Positions 7,931-17,689 of a stretch of DNA of 64,000 bases are shown here, piece by piece (position 1 is the first letter of the stretch; every line of letters begins with the position of its first letter). The position numbers were made by a program, and so were the translations under genes. A model generated the notes under the pieces. It had not been told where the DNA came from. It searched no databases and was given only the letters and a program-made list of their open reading frames with translations. The stretch comes from Corallococcus caeni. Its GTDB lineage: Bacteria > Myxococcota > Myxococcia > Myxococcales > Myxococcaceae. The stretch is taken from contig NZ_BTTW01000001.1 in the NCBI RefSeq assembly GCF_036245865.1, positions 124,001 to 188,000 of the forward strand, given 5' to 3'.

Positions 7931-10900
7931 ATGAGTCCGCTCAAGACCTTCATTTCCCGGCCCATCTTCACCGCCATGCTGATGCTGGCGGTGGTGGTGT
8001 TCGGCCTCTTCGCCTATCCAAAAATCGGCGTGGACCAGTTCCCCGACGTCGACTTCCCCGTCGTCACCGTGACGACCGTGCTCCCGGGCGCGGACCCGGA
8101 GTCCATGGAGAAGAACGTCTCCGACCCGCTGGAGGAGGCGCTCAACACGCTCAACGGCGTGGACACGCTCAAGTCCATCAACGTCGAAAGCGTTTCGCAG
8201 ATCGTCGTGCAGTTCAAGCTGTCCACCAAGGTGGACGTCGCGGCGCAGGACGTGCGCGACCGCGTGCAGGCCACGCTGAGCAAGCTGCCGGACGAGGTGG
8301 AGACCCCCGTCGTCGAGAAGTTCGACATCGGCGCGGCCCCCATCATCACGCTGGCGCTCGCGGGCGCCATGCCGGTGGAGGAGCTGACGCGCGTCGCGGA
8401 TGACGTGGTGAAGCCGGCCCTCCAGCGCCAGCCGGGCGTGGGCAGCATCGACATCGTCGGTGGCCGCGAGCGGGAGATCCAGCTCGTGGTGGACCCGCAG
8501 CGGCTGCGCGGCTTCGGTCTGGCCATCAGCGACGTCAGCCAGGCGCTCAAGGCCCAGAGCCTGGACGTGCCGGGTGGCCGCAGCATGGACAGCGGCCGTG
8601 AGCGCATCGTGCGCCTGACCTCCGAAGCGAAGAGCGTGGAGGAGATCCGCAACATCATCATCACCAGCACGGCCGGGTCGCCGGTGCGCGTGCGTGACGT
8701 GGCGGAGGTCGTGGACGGCCCCGCGGAGCAGCGCTCCGGCGCGAAGAGCGGCGAGCGCAGCGCGGTGGCGCTCGTGGTGCGCAAGCAGTCCGGCTCCAAC
8801 ACGGTGCAGGTGGCGGACCTGGTGCAGGAGTCGCTGGGGGAGATCAACAAGTCGCTGCCCGCCGGCATCCAGGTGGAGACGGTGACGGACAACGCGCGGT
8901 TCATCCGCTCGTCCATCCACGCGGTGCAGGAGGACCTCATCCTGGGCGGCGTGCTCGCGGTCCTCATCGTGCTGGTGTTCCTGCGCAACCTGCGCTCCAC
9001 CATCGTGGCGGCCATCGCGCTGCCGGTGTCCGTGGTGGGTACGTTCGCGGTGATGGCGGCGCTGGGCTTCACCTTCAACATGATCACGATGCTCGCGCTG
9101 ACCCTGTCCATCGGTCTGCTCATCGACGATGCCATCGTGGTCATCGAGAACATCGTCCGTCACATGGAAGAGGGCGCCACGCCCATGCAGGCCGCGCTGG
9201 AGGGCGCCGGACAGATTGCCCTCGCGGTGCTCGCGGTGACGCTGGCCATCGTGGCGGTGTTCATCCCGGTGGCCTTCATGGACGGCATGATCGGCAAGTT
9301 CTTCTACCAGTTCGGTGTCACGGTGGCGGTGGCGACGCTCATCTCCTACGTGGTGTCCATGACGCTCACGCCCATGCTGTCCTCGCGCCTGCTGCGTGAG
9401 CACGGGCACCCGACGGGCATCTCCGCGGCGGTGGAGAAGGTGCTGGTGGGCATGGAGAACGGCTACCGCAAGATGCTGGGTGGCATCCTCCGGCACCGGC
9501 TCATCACGATGATCGTCGCGGTGGGCGTGCTCTTCCTCACCTTCGGGATGATGCGGTTCCTCAAGTTCACGTTCATCCCCGAGCAGGACAACGGCAACAT
9601 CAAGCTCACGGTGGAGCTGCCCATCGGGTCCACCATCCAGGAGACCCAGACGCAGCTGGACACCTTCGCGTCCCAGGTCCGGGCGCTGCCGGGCATCGCG
9701 TCCACGTTCACCACGGCGGGCGGCGGCGTGCAGGAGGAGGTCCACAAGGGCGAGGTGCTCATCAACCTGAAGCCGGTGAAGGACCGCGCCTTCAAGCAGA
9801 GCGAGCTGAAGGCCTACCTGCGCCAGAACATCCACGCGCCCAAGGGCGTCACCGTGGCGGTGCAGGACGTGGCCGCGGTGTCCGGTGGTGGCGCGCGCTC
9901 GCAGCAGGTGCAGTTCAACCTGCGCGGCGACAACTGGAAGGAGCTGACCGAGTCCGCGGAGAAGATGCGCCAGGCGATGCTCAAGAACCCGGGCCTCACC
10001 GACGTGGACATGACGTACCGCTCCGGCAAGCCGCAGTACGACGTGCAGGTGGACCGCGACCGCGCGGCCCTCCTGGGCGTCCCGGCCGCGTCCCTGGGCG
10101 CCACGCTGCGCGCCTACCTGGGCCGCGACAAGGTGCTGGACTACCGCGAGGGCGGTGACACCTACGAGGTGAAGCTGCGCCTGCCTCCGGAGACGCTGGC
10201 CTCCGCGGACGCGCTCGGCCAGCTGGCCGTGCGCGCCCCCACGGGGCAGCTGGTGGAGCTGCGCAACCTGGCGCGCATCGTCCCGGCGGAGGGCCCGGTG
10301 CAGATCGACCGGCAGGCCCAGAAGCGGCAGGTCACCATGCTGGCGAACCTGAAGGAGGGCTACGCGCTGTCCGACGCCATCACCTACATGCAGGGCTACG
10401 CGGCGAAGGAGCTGCCCAAGAGCGTCACGGGCGAGCTGGAAGGCAACGCGAAGGAGCTGGGCAAGTCGGTGGCCGCGTTCGGCACGGCGCTGCTGCTGGG
10501 CATCATCCTCATCTACATGATCCTCGCGGCCCAGTTCGAGAGCCTCATCCACCCGTTCACGATCATGCTGTCCTTGCCCTTCGCGTTCATCGGGGCCATT
10601 GGCGGCCTGCTCATCACCGGCCAGTACATGTCCATGTTCGCCCTCATCGGCGTCATCATGCTCATGGGTCTGGTGGTGAAGAACGGCATCCTCCTGGTGG
10701 ACTTCACGCTGCAGGTCCGTGAGAAGGGCCGCACGGCGCACGAGGCGCTCCTCGAGGCCGCCCCGGTCCGTCTGCGCCCCATCCTCATGACGACCATCGC
10801 GATGATCGCCGGCATGATCCCGGTGGCGCTGGCGAAGGGCGACGGCGCGGAGACGCGCGCGCCCATGGCCATCACCATCATCGGCGGCCTCATCACCTCC

Positions 10901-11089
10901 ACGTTCCTCACGCTGGGCGTGGTGCCGGTGGTGTACTCGCTGATGGATCAGCTGGCCGCGCGCTTCAAGCGCAACAAGGGCAGCGACGCGGGCTTCGCGG
11001 GTGGCTCTGGCACGGCGCATGGCCCGGGCAACGAGGACCGCGAGCGGGAAGCCGCCGCGGCCGCCGCGGCGCGGGTGGAGACGGCTTGA
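7931..11089 (+). CDS. RND family multidrug efflux permease (AcrB/HAE1-like)
   Basis: The protein has 1,052 residues, the standard size. It shows the RND plan: TM1 at the N-terminus ([17 protein letters not shown]), a first large periplasmic loop, TM2-6, TM7 (near [15 protein letters not shown]), a second periplasmic loop and TM8-12. The proton-relay aspartates are present in TM4 ([16 protein letters not shown]), and [16 protein letters not shown] in the second half matches the family. It uses proton motive force to export small molecules from the inner membrane/periplasm through the adaptor encoded upstream. HAE1-type drug pumps are the closest fit, rather than heavy-metal CzcA types. The stop overlaps the start of the MarR gene by one base (TGATG). 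Confidence 0.92.
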   Translation: MSPLKTFISRPIFTAMLMLAVVVFGLFAYPKIGVDQFPDVDFPVVTVTTVLPGADPESMEKNVSDPLEEALNTLNGVDTLKSINVESVSQIVVQFKLSTKVDVAAQDVRDRVQATLSKLPDEVETPVVEKFDIGAAPIITLALAGAMPVEELTRVADDVVKPALQRQPGVGSIDIVGGREREIQLVVDPQRLRGFGLAISDVSQALKAQSLDVPGGRSMDSGRERIVRLTSEAKSVEEIRNIIITSTAGSPVRVRDVAEVVDGPAEQRSGAKSGERSAVALVVRKQSGSNTVQVADLVQESLGEINKSLPAGIQVETVTDNARFIRSSIHAVQEDLILGGVLAVLIVLVFLRNLRSTIVAAIALPVSVVGTFAVMAALGFTFNMITMLALTLSIGLLIDDAIVVIENIVRHMEEGATPMQAALEGAGQIALAVLAVTLAIVAVFIPVAFMDGMIGKFFYQFGVTVAVATLISYVVSMTLTPMLSSRLLREHGHPTGISAAVEKVLVGMENGYRKMLGGILRHRLITMIVAVGVLFLTFGMMRFLKFTFIPEQDNGNIKLTVELPIGSTIQETQTQLDTFASQVRALPGIASTFTTAGGGVQEEVHKGEVLINLKPVKDRAFKQSELKAYLRQNIHAPKGVTVAVQDVAAVSGGGARSQQVQFNLRGDNWKELTESAEKMRQAMLKNPGLTDVDMTYRSGKPQYDVQVDRDRAALLGVPAASLGATLRAYLGRDKVLDYREGGDTYEVKLRLPPETLASADALGQLAVRAPTGQLVELRNLARIVPAEGPVQIDRQAQKRQVTMLANLKEGYALSDAITYMQGYAAKELPKSVTGELEGNAKELGKSVAAFGTALLLGIILIYMILAAQFESLIHPFTIMLSLPFAFIGAIGGLLITGQYMSMFALIGVIMLMGLVVKNGILLVDFTLQVREKGRTAHEALLEAAPVRLRPILMTTIAMIAGMIPVALAKGDGAETRAPMAITIIGGLITSTFLTLGVVPVVYSLMDQLAARFKRNKGSDAGFAGGSGTAHGPGNEDREREAAAAAAARVETA

Positions 11090-11652
11090 TGCGTCGCCCC
11101 ACCTCCATCACCTCCCCCTCGGAGTCCGAAGCGCGCTCCGAGGGGAAGGATGAGGCCGTCGAAGAAAAGGCCGCGATGGAGCGCCTGCTCCAGGAAGGGG
11201 ACCAGTCCACGCCGGACTCACGCCGCTTCATGGGGCTCATCCGGGAGCTGGCCCACTTCCGCTCCCTGAGGGACCCGCTGGCGAGCCTCTGCGACGACAT
11301 GCGGCTGACCCCCACCCAGGTGCACGCGCTCGGGTGGCTGGGCATGGACGGCCCCATCCAGGTCGGGGTGCTGGCCCAGCGCATCGGCATCACCAAGAAG
11401 ACCATCACCGGCGTGGTGGACCGCTTGGAGGACATGGGCATGGTGGAGCGCGGCCGGGACGCGGAGGACCGCCGCGCCGTCACCGCGAAGCTCACCGAGC
11501 GGGGCTGTGAAATCTACCGCGTCATCCAGCTGATGACGGACGCAGGCATCCGTCGCCTGATGGGCCTGCTCCCCGAGGACGACCGCGAGGCGCTGTTCGG
11601 CATCATCGAGCGGATGCTCGCCCGCATGAAGGCCGGCGCCCCGCCGCGCTGA
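11089..11652 (+). CDS. MarR family transcriptional regulator
   Basis: The protein has 187 residues. The ATG at 11089 shares its A with the TGA of the efflux pump gene, indicating translational coupling. The central winged-helix domain is clear: LTPTQVHALGWLG, then the recognition region LAQRIGITKKTITGVVDRLE and the wing MVERGRDAEDRRAV (the DxRR wing motif). The N-terminal 50 residues are charged and probably disordered. MarR proteins bind palindromic operators as dimers and are released by small phenolic ligands. Its place at the end of the operon suggests control of the pump through the palindromes near 6675-6710. Confidence 0.9.
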   Translation: MRRPTSITSPSESEARSEGKDEAVEEKAAMERLLQEGDQSTPDSRRFMGLIRELAHFRSLRDPLASLCDDMRLTPTQVHALGWLGMDGPIQVGVLAQRIGITKKTITGVVDRLEDMGMVERGRDAEDRRAVTAKLTERGCEIYRVIQLMTDAGIRRLMGLLPEDDREALFGIIERMLARMKAGAPPR

Positions 11653-11703
11653 AGGGCACGGCAGGTGCGTGGAGGGGCGCGGGCTGCGACACTGCCCGCG
11701 CCC

Positions 11704-12801
11704 ATGCTCCCCTCCTTCGTGGCCCTGCTCGGGCTTGGCCTGAGCGCCGCTCCCCCACCCTCCCCCGCTTCCGCGGTGCTCCACGCGCAGTGCCGCACGC
11801 ACGCGGCGGACCCTGCCCGTCCCTGGGCGCTCGCGCACGGCATGGACCTGGATGGGAGGGCCTTCCGCGCTCGGGACGGCCGCCCGGCCTCGGACGCCAT
11901 CGTCGCGGGCTTCCTGCGCCGCGACGCCCCGGACGCGGGGGCCACGGCCCGCTACTTCTTCGACGCCTTCACCCCGGACGGCACGCCCGTGGAGCCGCAC
12001 CCGGCGCTCCAGGTGAAGACCTTCCTGCTCGCGGGATACCCGCGCTCGCATGCCTTCCCCACGGCATGGGGCAAGGTGACGCTGCGCGAGCTGGTGGCGT
12101 CGCTCCAGCACGACTTCCGTCCCGCGCTCGCCGCCTCGCCGGATGGGGCGTGGGCGCTGGACGCGCTGTCGCACGTGCTGGAGCCCGGGGGCTCGTTCGT
12201 CAACGGCGCGGGAGAGACGGTGCGCATCGACGCGGTCATGGACGCCGCGCTCGCCGCGCTGGAGGCCGCGAACGCGGAGCTGACCCGGGGCATGAAGGCG
12301 GGCCTCCCCCAGGTGCCCAAGAACAAGCAGGGCATCTACGCGCACCCGTGTGGCGGGCTCCACTTCTTCCAGGCCGTCGCGGGCTGGGCGCGCTTCCCCG
12401 CCGTGCGCAAGGCGTGGGGCTCCCGGCTGGACGCGCAGGTGGACGTGCTGGTGTACCGGCTGGGTTCGGAGACGCGGCAGTACGAGGCCGCGCTCACCGC
12501 CGCGCCCGCGTACCGCGTACCGGTGCTGGTGCAGATGGTGAAGTTCTACGGCCACTTCCTGGAGGCGCTGGGGCGCTACCGGGACGAGACGGGCTGGAAG
12601 CCCACGCCCGCGCAGGCCCGCGCGGTGGAGGGGGCGCGCGCCGCGCTGGAGAGCGCCACGCTCCGGCTGGAGGCCACCGGCGCATTCCGCGACACGGAAG
12701 GCCTGGCCCGGACGCAGCCCCAGCTCGCCCTGGACCTGGTGGGCGATGCGTGCCACGCGGCGCGCGGCTGGGACCTGTGGGCCTCCGCGAAGGCCCGGTG
12801 A
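11704..12801 (+). CDS. Secreted protein of unknown function
   Basis: The protein has 365 residues from the ATG at 11704, which begins with a signal peptide (MLPSFVALLGLGLSAAPPP); the frame is open further upstream but that extension is Arg/Ala-rich and unlikely. The mature part is mostly helical. One conserved-looking motif, YAHPCGGLHFFQ near residue 210, contains two histidines and a cysteine that could bind a metal or haem, but no family motif is recognised. Strong G/C third-position bias supports it as a real gene. It lies 51 bases after the MarR gene and converges on the FAAL operon. Confidence 0.65.
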   Translation: MLPSFVALLGLGLSAAPPPSPASAVLHAQCRTHAADPARPWALAHGMDLDGRAFRARDGRPASDAIVAGFLRRDAPDAGATARYFFDAFTPDGTPVEPHPALQVKTFLLAGYPRSHAFPTAWGKVTLRELVASLQHDFRPALAASPDGAWALDALSHVLEPGGSFVNGAGETVRIDAVMDAALAALEAANAELTRGMKAGLPQVPKNKQGIYAHPCGGLHFFQAVAGWARFPAVRKAWGSRLDAQVDVLVYRLGSETRQYEAALTAAPAYRVPVLVQMVKFYGHFLEALGRYRDETGWKPTPAQARAVEGARAALESATLRLEATGAFRDTEGLARTQPQLALDLVGDACHAARGWDLWASAKAR

Positions 12802-12835
12802 GTCACGGGCGTCGGCCCGAGCGTCAGCCCGAGCT

Positions 12836-14587
12836 TCAGGGCCCGTCCTGACGCTGTCCGCCCGGCCGCAGGCGCTGGAGGCCCGCGGAGAGGGCGGCCT
12901 TCCCGGAGGCCATCCACCGGCGGCCCCGCTGCCGCGCGACCATCACCGAGCCCAGCACGAGCCGCTGGGCGCGCATCTGGAGCAGGTCCGCGCGCAGCTC
13001 CATGGGCGTCACGGTGCGGATGCGGCCCTGCTCGTAGGCCTCCGTGATGGCGCGGCGCTGGAGCTTGCCGCTGCTCGTCTTCTGGAGCTGGCCGTAGCGG
13101 ATGAAGAGGACGTCCTCCTGCGCGAGCGTCACGCCCACCGTCTCCAGCACCGACTGGCAGACCTGCTTGCGGCTTTCGGTCAGGCGCTCCAGCGCGGACG
13201 GGTGGTTCACCTCCGCCAGCACCACGAGGCGGCCCTTCACCTGGATGACGGCGGTGCGGCCCGGCCGGATGAAGGCCAGCCGCTCCACGGCCTGCTCGAA
13301 GTCCGCGGAGAAGAAGCTCTGGCCGTTGACCTTGATGCGGTCGTTGATCCGCCCGGTGATGAAGAGCTCGCCGCCCTTCTGGAAGCCCAGGTCGCCCGTG
13401 GCGTAGAAGCCCTCCGCGCCGCGCAGGGGCCGGTCGTCCAGGAAGTACGACGGCGCCAGGCTGCCGCCGCGCAGCTCGATTTCGCCCATCTCCCCCTCGC
13501 CGCACAGCCGGCCGTCCTCCGTGCGCAGCCGCACCTCGAACTCCGTCAGCGGCTGGCCCACGGAGATGGCGGGCTGGCCGTTGGGCGCGGTGATGACGCG
13601 CACCGTCTGACCCGGCGGCACGCTCGCGACCATCAGCACCGTCTCCGCCATGCCGTAGCAGGGCATGAACACGTCGCGCCGCAGACCGCACGGGGCGAGG
13701 ATCTCCAGGAACTGCTCCAGGTTGGGGATGTTGATGGGCTCGCTGCCCAGGTAGATGCTGCGCACGCGCGACAGGTCCAGCCGCTTCAGGTCGTCCGCGT
13801 CCGCCGACTTGAGCGACTTCAGCGCGTAGTCGATGGCGAAGTTGGGGATGACGGAGCCCATCACCTTCTCGGTGGAGATGAGCTCCAGCCAGCCCAGCGG
13901 ATCCATCAGGAACGAGGCGGGCTGCGACAGCAGCAGGTCGTTGCCCACCGCGAGGCAGGTGAGCAGCCCGCCGATGAGCCCCATGTCGTGGTACAGCGGC
14001 AGCCAGCTCGTCACCCGGTCCTCGGACGTACGGCCGTCGTGCCGGGTGATCATCCGCAGGTTCGCGGCCAGGTTCTCCTGGGTGATGGGCACGCCCTTGG
14101 GGAACGACGTGGACCCCGACGAGAACTGCACGAACGCCAGCTCTCCGGGCGCCACCTCGCGCAGCTTCACGCCCGAGCGCTTCGCCCCCGCGGGCGGCAG
14201 CGGCAGCCGCTCCAGGGGCAGCTCCAGCCCGGCCAGGCTCGGCGCGTCCAGCACGAGCGAGGCGCCGTAGCGCTCCCGGATGCGCGCGAGGAAGTCCCGG
14301 TAGGGCCCCTTCGGCGTGCTCAGGATGTACGGCTTCACGGACAGGGGCACCGCGCCCAGCTCCATCAGCCCCAGGAACGCGAAGATGACGGGCGCGGACG
14401 TTTCAAAGGGCAGCACCACGCGCGTGCCCGGCGTGATGCCGCGCGCGCGGAAGTGCTCCGCCGCCCCGGCCACCCGGGAGGCGAACTCCCGGTAGGGCAA
14501 GAACTCAGGCGGCCCGACGAAGTCGTCGTAGAGAAACAGGCCGCGTCGCGGATCCACCGCCTCCAGCCGCTGGATGATGTCGAGCAT
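12836..14587 (-). CDS. Fatty acyl-AMP ligase (FAAL), ANL superfamily
   Basis: The protein has 583 residues. The adenylation core is intact: FSSGSTSFPKGV (P-loop), then SWLPLYHDMGLIGG, which is characteristic of FAAL enzymes rather than acyl-CoA synthetases. YGMAETVLM, YATGDLGF and the C-terminal TSSGKLQR with its catalytic lysine follow. FAALs activate a fatty acid as acyl-adenylate and hand it to an acyl carrier protein instead of CoA. It is the last gene of the operon that begins with the carrier protein at 17634 and starts 24 bases after the alpha/beta hydrolase gene. A basic tail of about 50 residues follows the catalytic lysine. No PKS or NRPS gene is adjacent. Confidence 0.9.
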   Translation of the reverse strand: MLDIIQRLEAVDPRRGLFLYDDFVGPPEFLPYREFASRVAGAAEHFRARGITPGTRVVLPFETSAPVIFAFLGLMELGAVPLSVKPYILSTPKGPYRDFLARIRERYGASLVLDAPSLAGLELPLERLPLPPAGAKRSGVKLREVAPGELAFVQFSSGSTSFPKGVPITQENLAANLRMITRHDGRTSEDRVTSWLPLYHDMGLIGGLLTCLAVGNDLLLSQPASFLMDPLGWLELISTEKVMGSVIPNFAIDYALKSLKSADADDLKRLDLSRVRSIYLGSEPINIPNLEQFLEILAPCGLRRDVFMPCYGMAETVLMVASVPPGQTVRVITAPNGQPAISVGQPLTEFEVRLRTEDGRLCGEGEMGEIELRGGSLAPSYFLDDRPLRGAEGFYATGDLGFQKGGELFITGRINDRIKVNGQSFFSADFEQAVERLAFIRPGRTAVIQVKGRLVVLAEVNHPSALERLTESRKQVCQSVLETVGVTLAQEDVLFIRYGQLQKTSSGKLQRRAITEAYEQGRIRTVTPMELRADLLQMRAQRLVLGSVMVARQRGRRWMASGKAALSAGLQRLRPGGQRQDGP

Positions 14588-14611
14588 GCAGACCTCCCCT
14601 CCTCGTGTTCT

Positions 14612-15529
14612 TCAGTGCGCGGGCGCCGTCTGGCGCATCCACGCGAGTACGCGGGGCAACACCTCGGCGCGGGCGCGCTCTCCGCGCACCACGTCGAAGT
14701 GGCCCGCCTCCCAGCTCAGCCCCTGCGCTCGGCCCAGGACGGCCAGCTCCTTGCGAGCGCTGCCCAGGTGGGCCACCAGCTTCTGCGCGCGCGAGGGGGA
14801 CGCATGGAACACGTCCGCCGCGCCCACGCCCGCGAACACCGGCAGCGTCACCTGGCCCAGCGCGCTCCAGTAGTCCGTCGCGCCGTCCGCGCTGCGGAAC
14901 GCGCCCGTGGGCGCCCAGTCCGTGAACTGCCGCATCACGCCCGCGGGTTCGTCCCAGGGCCCCTGCTTCAGCGCCTTCGCCGGGAAGCGCCCCAGCACTC
15001 CCGCCACCGCGGAGGAGATGCCCAGCTGGAAGCGCTTCTTGAACCCGCCATCGCTGTAGTCGTTCACCGCCGAGGACAGCGTGCACACGCCGGACAGCGA
15101 CGCCTGGAGCGACGGGTCCACCCCCAGCGCCGCCAGCGCCGCGTAGCCCGCCATGCTGTGGGCCAGGAGGAACAGCGGCCCGGTGTGGCGCGCGCGCACG
15201 GCCCGCACCAGGTCCGGGATGTCGTGGCGCACGTACGTGTCGAAGCTCCAGTCATACGCGCGCTTCGCGGGCCAGCGGCTCTTGCCATGGCCGCGCAGGG
15301 ACACGACATACGCCACGCAGCCCTCGTCCACGAAGTAGCGCGCGGGCCCATCGCCCTGCCCGCCCAGGAAGAAGCGGCCGTCGGAGAACAGGCCCGGGAC
15401 GAAGAGGATGCCCGGCGCGGTCGCGGGCGTCGCGGACGTGCGCGCCTCCACGACGTGCAGCGCGTGCGCCTGGGACGTGGGGACCCAGAGCTCCTGCGAG
15501 GCGAACTCCGGCTTCGCGTTCGTGCTCAT
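14612..15529 (-). CDS. Alpha/beta hydrolase
   Basis: The protein has 305 residues with the alpha/beta-hydrolase fold. A strand ends at GILFVPGLFSDGRFF (oxyanion loop), there is a nucleophile elbow LLAHSMAGYAAL with Ser in an HSMAG pentapeptide, a late acidic candidate in FAGVGAADVFH, and a terminal histidine in WEAGHFDVVRG. It lacks a signal peptide. Its start overlaps the thioesterase stop by four bases (ATGA), so the two are translated together. In this context it could release or esterify the carrier-bound acyl product, or hydrolyse an intermediate; the substrate is unknown. Confidence 0.85.
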   Translation of the reverse strand: MSTNAKPEFASQELWVPTSQAHALHVVEARTSATPATAPGILFVPGLFSDGRFFLGGQGDGPARYFVDEGCVAYVVSLRGHGKSRWPAKRAYDWSFDTYVRHDIPDLVRAVRARHTGPLFLLAHSMAGYAALAALGVDPSLQASLSGVCTLSSAVNDYSDGGFKKRFQLGISSAVAGVLGRFPAKALKQGPWDEPAGVMRQFTDWAPTGAFRSADGATDYWSALGQVTLPVFAGVGAADVFHASPSRAQKLVAHLGSARKELAVLGRAQGLSWEAGHFDVVRGERARAEVLPRVLAWMRQTAPAH

Positions 15530-15975
15530 GGGAGAGGCTCCTGGGCGGAGGTGGCCGCCGGGACGCGCGCGCCGTCCAGGAACTGCTGCAGCGACGCGAG
15601 CGACCGGGCCCGCGCGTCCAGGAAGGCCACGCTCACCAGGGCCTCCACCGCCAGCGGCCCGTCCGCCGCCAGGAACACGCGCTGCCGGAACCGGGCGCGG
15701 TAGTTGAGGCCGTCCGCCTCCAGCTCGTCCGCGGCGGGCGACTCCAGCTCCGTGTGCACCACCACGTCGCCCGGGGGAATCTCCCGGCGGTAGTCCACCT
15801 CCACGCGCGACACCACTGCCACCACCGGACCGCCGCGCGTCAGCCCCTGCCGCTCCAGCCAGGCCCAGCGGCCGGCCTCCAGGTACTCCAGCGTGGTGGC
15901 GTTGTTCACGTGCCCCAGGACGTCCAGGTCGTTGGGACGCACGCGCAACGTGAGGGAGGACTCTTCGAAGTGCAC
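15526..15975 (-). CDS. Acyl-CoA/acyl-ACP thioesterase (hot-dog, 4HBT type)
   Basis: The protein has 149 residues, typical for a single hot-dog domain. The N-terminal signature RPNDLDVLGHVNNATTLEY contains the aspartate and the HVNN segment used by 4-hydroxybenzoyl-CoA thioesterase-like enzymes, followed by EAGRWAW. It hydrolyses thioesters of CoA or carrier proteins. Located between the phosphopantetheinyl transferase (41 bases upstream) and the alpha/beta hydrolase (4-base overlap), it is the most likely enzyme for releasing the finished acyl chain from the operon's carrier protein. Whether it prefers ACP or CoA esters cannot be read from sequence. Confidence 0.85.
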   Translation of the reverse strand: MHFEESSLTLRVRPNDLDVLGHVNNATTLEYLEAGRWAWLERQGLTRGGPVVAVVSRVEVDYRREIPPGDVVVHTELESPAADELEADGLNYRARFRQRVFLAADGPLAVEALVSVAFLDARARSLASLQQFLDGARVPAATSAQEPLP

Positions 15976-16016
15976 GGGGAGATGTCCTTCTGGCTGCCGG
16001 GGGGGTGGCAGCGACT

Positions 16017-16382
16017 TCAGGGGGACGGAGCGCGCGTCACGAGGACCACGGTCGAGACGAACCCTCCGCTATGCGACAGCGATACAGCGACCTGCAGGCC
16101 CTCGCGCGCCACGTGCGCCGCGAGCGTGCCGTGGAACCGGAAGCGCGGCGCGTGCCGCGCGTCGTGGACGAGCTCGGCGTCGGTCCAGAACCAGCCGTCC
16201 ACGGCGGGCAGCGCCTTGAAGAGGGCCTCCTTCGCGCTGAAGCCCGCCGCCAGGCTCTGCTCCGGGTTCGCCGCGCGCTCGAAGTGGGCGAGCTCCGCGG
16301 CGGTGAAGAAGACGTCCGGCTCCCGCAGGGCCCGTGCGGCCTCCAGCTCCGTGATGGACTGGAGGTCGTGGCCCAGGCCCAT
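16017..16382 (-). CDS. AcpS-type 4'-phosphopantetheinyl transferase
   Basis: The protein has 121 residues, matching holo-ACP synthases. It starts MGLGHDLQSI, where Asp6 corresponds to the metal-binding Asp of the GxDxV motif (here GHDLQ). It has AAGFSAKEALFKAL (the A-x-K-E-A-x-x-K-A motif) near residues 46-58 and VSLSHSGG, equivalent to the usual SISH segment. It moves the phosphopantetheine arm of CoA onto a serine of an apo carrier protein. Its start shares one base with the desaturase stop (TGATG). A dedicated transferase inside the operon suggests that the divergent ACP here may not be served by the general AcpS. Confidence 0.87.
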   Translation of the reverse strand: MGLGHDLQSITELEAARALREPDVFFTAAELAHFERAANPEQSLAAGFSAKEALFKALPAVDGWFWTDAELVHDARHAPRFRFHGTLAAHVAREGLQVAVSLSHSGGFVSTVVLVTRAPSP

Positions 16383-17341
16383 CAGCACCCGACGAGGTCC
16401 ATCCAGGTGTCCTCCACCTCCTCGCGCGACGTCACCGTGATGCCGGTGATGCGCTTGAGGGCGTGGAAGATGAGCTGCTCCTTCTTGCGCAGCGCGTCCG
16501 GCGCGTAGAAGCCCTCGCGGTGCTCCAGCTGATCCCACCAGTTGACGTGGGTGTCGCGGGATTCCACGCGCTCGCGCTTGCTGCCGTGCACCTCGCCGCC
16601 GTCGCGCAGGAACAGGTGCGCCACCGCGAACGCCTCCTTCGCCTTGTACGCGCCGCTGTCCACCAGCGCCTTCGCGAAGGCGATGAAGTAGGTCATGTGC
16701 TGCACCTCGTCCGCGGCCACCTGCTTGAACAGCGCCCGCAGGCCCGGGTCCTGGACCATCTGCGAGCACTGGCCGTAGTCCACCGCCGCCACCACCTCGG
16801 AGATGGCCAGCAGCGTGAGCGTGCGCAGCATGTCGTCGTCGGGGAACACCTTGCGGAACTCGATGAAGGTGGCGTCGGAGACGGGCTCCAGCCGCAGCAC
16901 CGTGGACAGGCGGTTGAACGCCGTCTCGTGGTGCGCCTCCTCCTCGTTCCAGTACCGGCTCCACGTGCCACACGCCTGCATGATGGCGGCGACCGTGGGG
17001 TTCGTCTCCTGCCACCGGCGGCACTCCAGGTCCGCCAGCCGCTCCAGCCGGTCCGCGCCCGGCTTCGTCGTCAGCTCCGCGCGCCCCGCGTTCCACACCA
17101 GGTGCCGGTCGGCTTCACCGATCTGCGTGAAGTCCACCTGGGAGAGCAGCTCCACCACGCTCCAGCGCCGCGACTCGTGCAGCCGCTGCTGCTCCCAGGT
17201 GACGTCCACCAGCGACAGGCCGCGCTGCGTGAAGGCTTCGTACAGCTCCAACTGGATGGCCGGGCGGCTTTCGGACGGCGGGAGGGGGGACGAGGCGACG
17301 GTCGCTTCTTCGTGCTCGAGGCTTCGCGCCAGGACGCTCAT
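16382..17341 (-). CDS. Ferritin-like diiron protein, acyl-ACP desaturase type
   Basis: The protein has 319 residues, starting at the ATG at 17341 within a four-base ATGA overlap with the carrier-protein stop. The soluble acyl-ACP desaturase iron-ligand pattern is visible: Glu106 in a first helix, EEEAHH at 133-138, Glu182, and DEVQH at 211-215, giving two ExxH pairs. The segment CSQMVQDPGLRALFKQVAAD resembles the helix before the second ExxH in mycobacterial DesA proteins. AurF-type N-oxygenases share the fold, but the DesA-like spacing and the neighbouring ACP and FAAL make an acyl-ACP substrate more likely. Desaturation or hydroxylation position is unknown. It would need ferredoxin-type electrons from elsewhere. 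Confidence 0.78.
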   Translation of the reverse strand: MSVLARSLEHEEATVASSPLPPSESRPAIQLELYEAFTQRGLSLVDVTWEQQRLHESRRWSVVELLSQVDFTQIGEADRHLVWNAGRAELTTKPGADRLERLADLECRRWQETNPTVAAIMQACGTWSRYWNEEEAHHETAFNRLSTVLRLEPVSDATFIEFRKVFPDDDMLRTLTLLAISEVVAAVDYGQCSQMVQDPGLRALFKQVAADEVQHMTYFIAFAKALVDSGAYKAKEAFAVAHLFLRDGGEVHGSKRERVESRDTHVNWWDQLEHREGFYAPDALRKKEQLIFHALKRITGITVTSREEVEDTWMDLVGC

Positions 17342-17634
17342 GCCGACTTTCGCTCCGGGTTCGTGACTTCGCCCATGAATACCGCCAGGACCTTCGACAC
17401 GGGGGTATCCAGGGACAATGCGGGCAGCCGCACCCGCAGTCCAAAGTCCTTGCGCAGCCCGTTGGACGTGCGGGCAAAGGCCTCCATCAAGTCCACGCTG
17501 TTGGTCATCCGCTCGGAGCGTGTAATCAGCGCCGAGAGGCTCAGGTCCTCGGAGAAAAGCTCTGCCTCCGTGAGACCCACGTTTTCTGCGAACTTCCTTC
17601 GGATGTAGGACTCGAGCTCCTGCGCGTCGGGCAC
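17338..17634 (-). CDS. Acyl carrier protein (divergent attachment motif)
   Basis: The protein has 98 residues. The start is set at the GTG at 17634 because GGAAGG lies six bases upstream in the mRNA and the protein then begins directly with a carrier-domain helix (PDAQELESYIRRKFAE); an upstream TTG (17718) lies inside the promoter. The phosphopantetheine serine is Ser46 in TNSVDLMEAF, where the usual Asp-Ser-Leu is Asn-Ser-Val. Helices before and after fit a carrier domain, and a C-terminal extension of about 25 residues follows. It is the first gene of the operon and would carry the acyl chain for the desaturase. The altered motif fits with having its own transferase. Confidence 0.82.
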   Translation of the reverse strand: MPDAQELESYIRRKFAENVGLTEAELFSEDLSLSALITRSERMTNSVDLMEAFARTSNGLRKDFGLRVRLPALSLDTPVSKVLAVFMGEVTNPERKSA

Positions 17635-17689
17635 GGGGGACCTTCCTTCCCAGGGCTTGAAAGTCGATTTTCCAGTCAGAAAACAGGAA

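Noticed and set aside
7919-11020. Long open frame of over 1,000 codons on the minus strand across the RND pump gene
   Set aside because: The translation is almost entirely Arg/His/Gln/Leu-rich without motifs, the mirror image of a G+C-rich gene on the plus strand. The plus-strand frame encodes a clear RND permease.
12802-12835. Possible bidirectional terminator between the secreted protein and FAAL genes
   Set aside because: ACGGGC and GCCCGT can pair, but the loop is about 30 bases and no T-run follows on either strand.
16382-17341. AurF-like p-aminobenzoate N-oxygenase as the name of the diiron protein
   Set aside because: Only the ferritin-like ExxH pattern is shared; the helix before the second ExxH and the ACP/FAAL context fit acyl-ACP desaturases better. 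It remains an alternative, not the main call.
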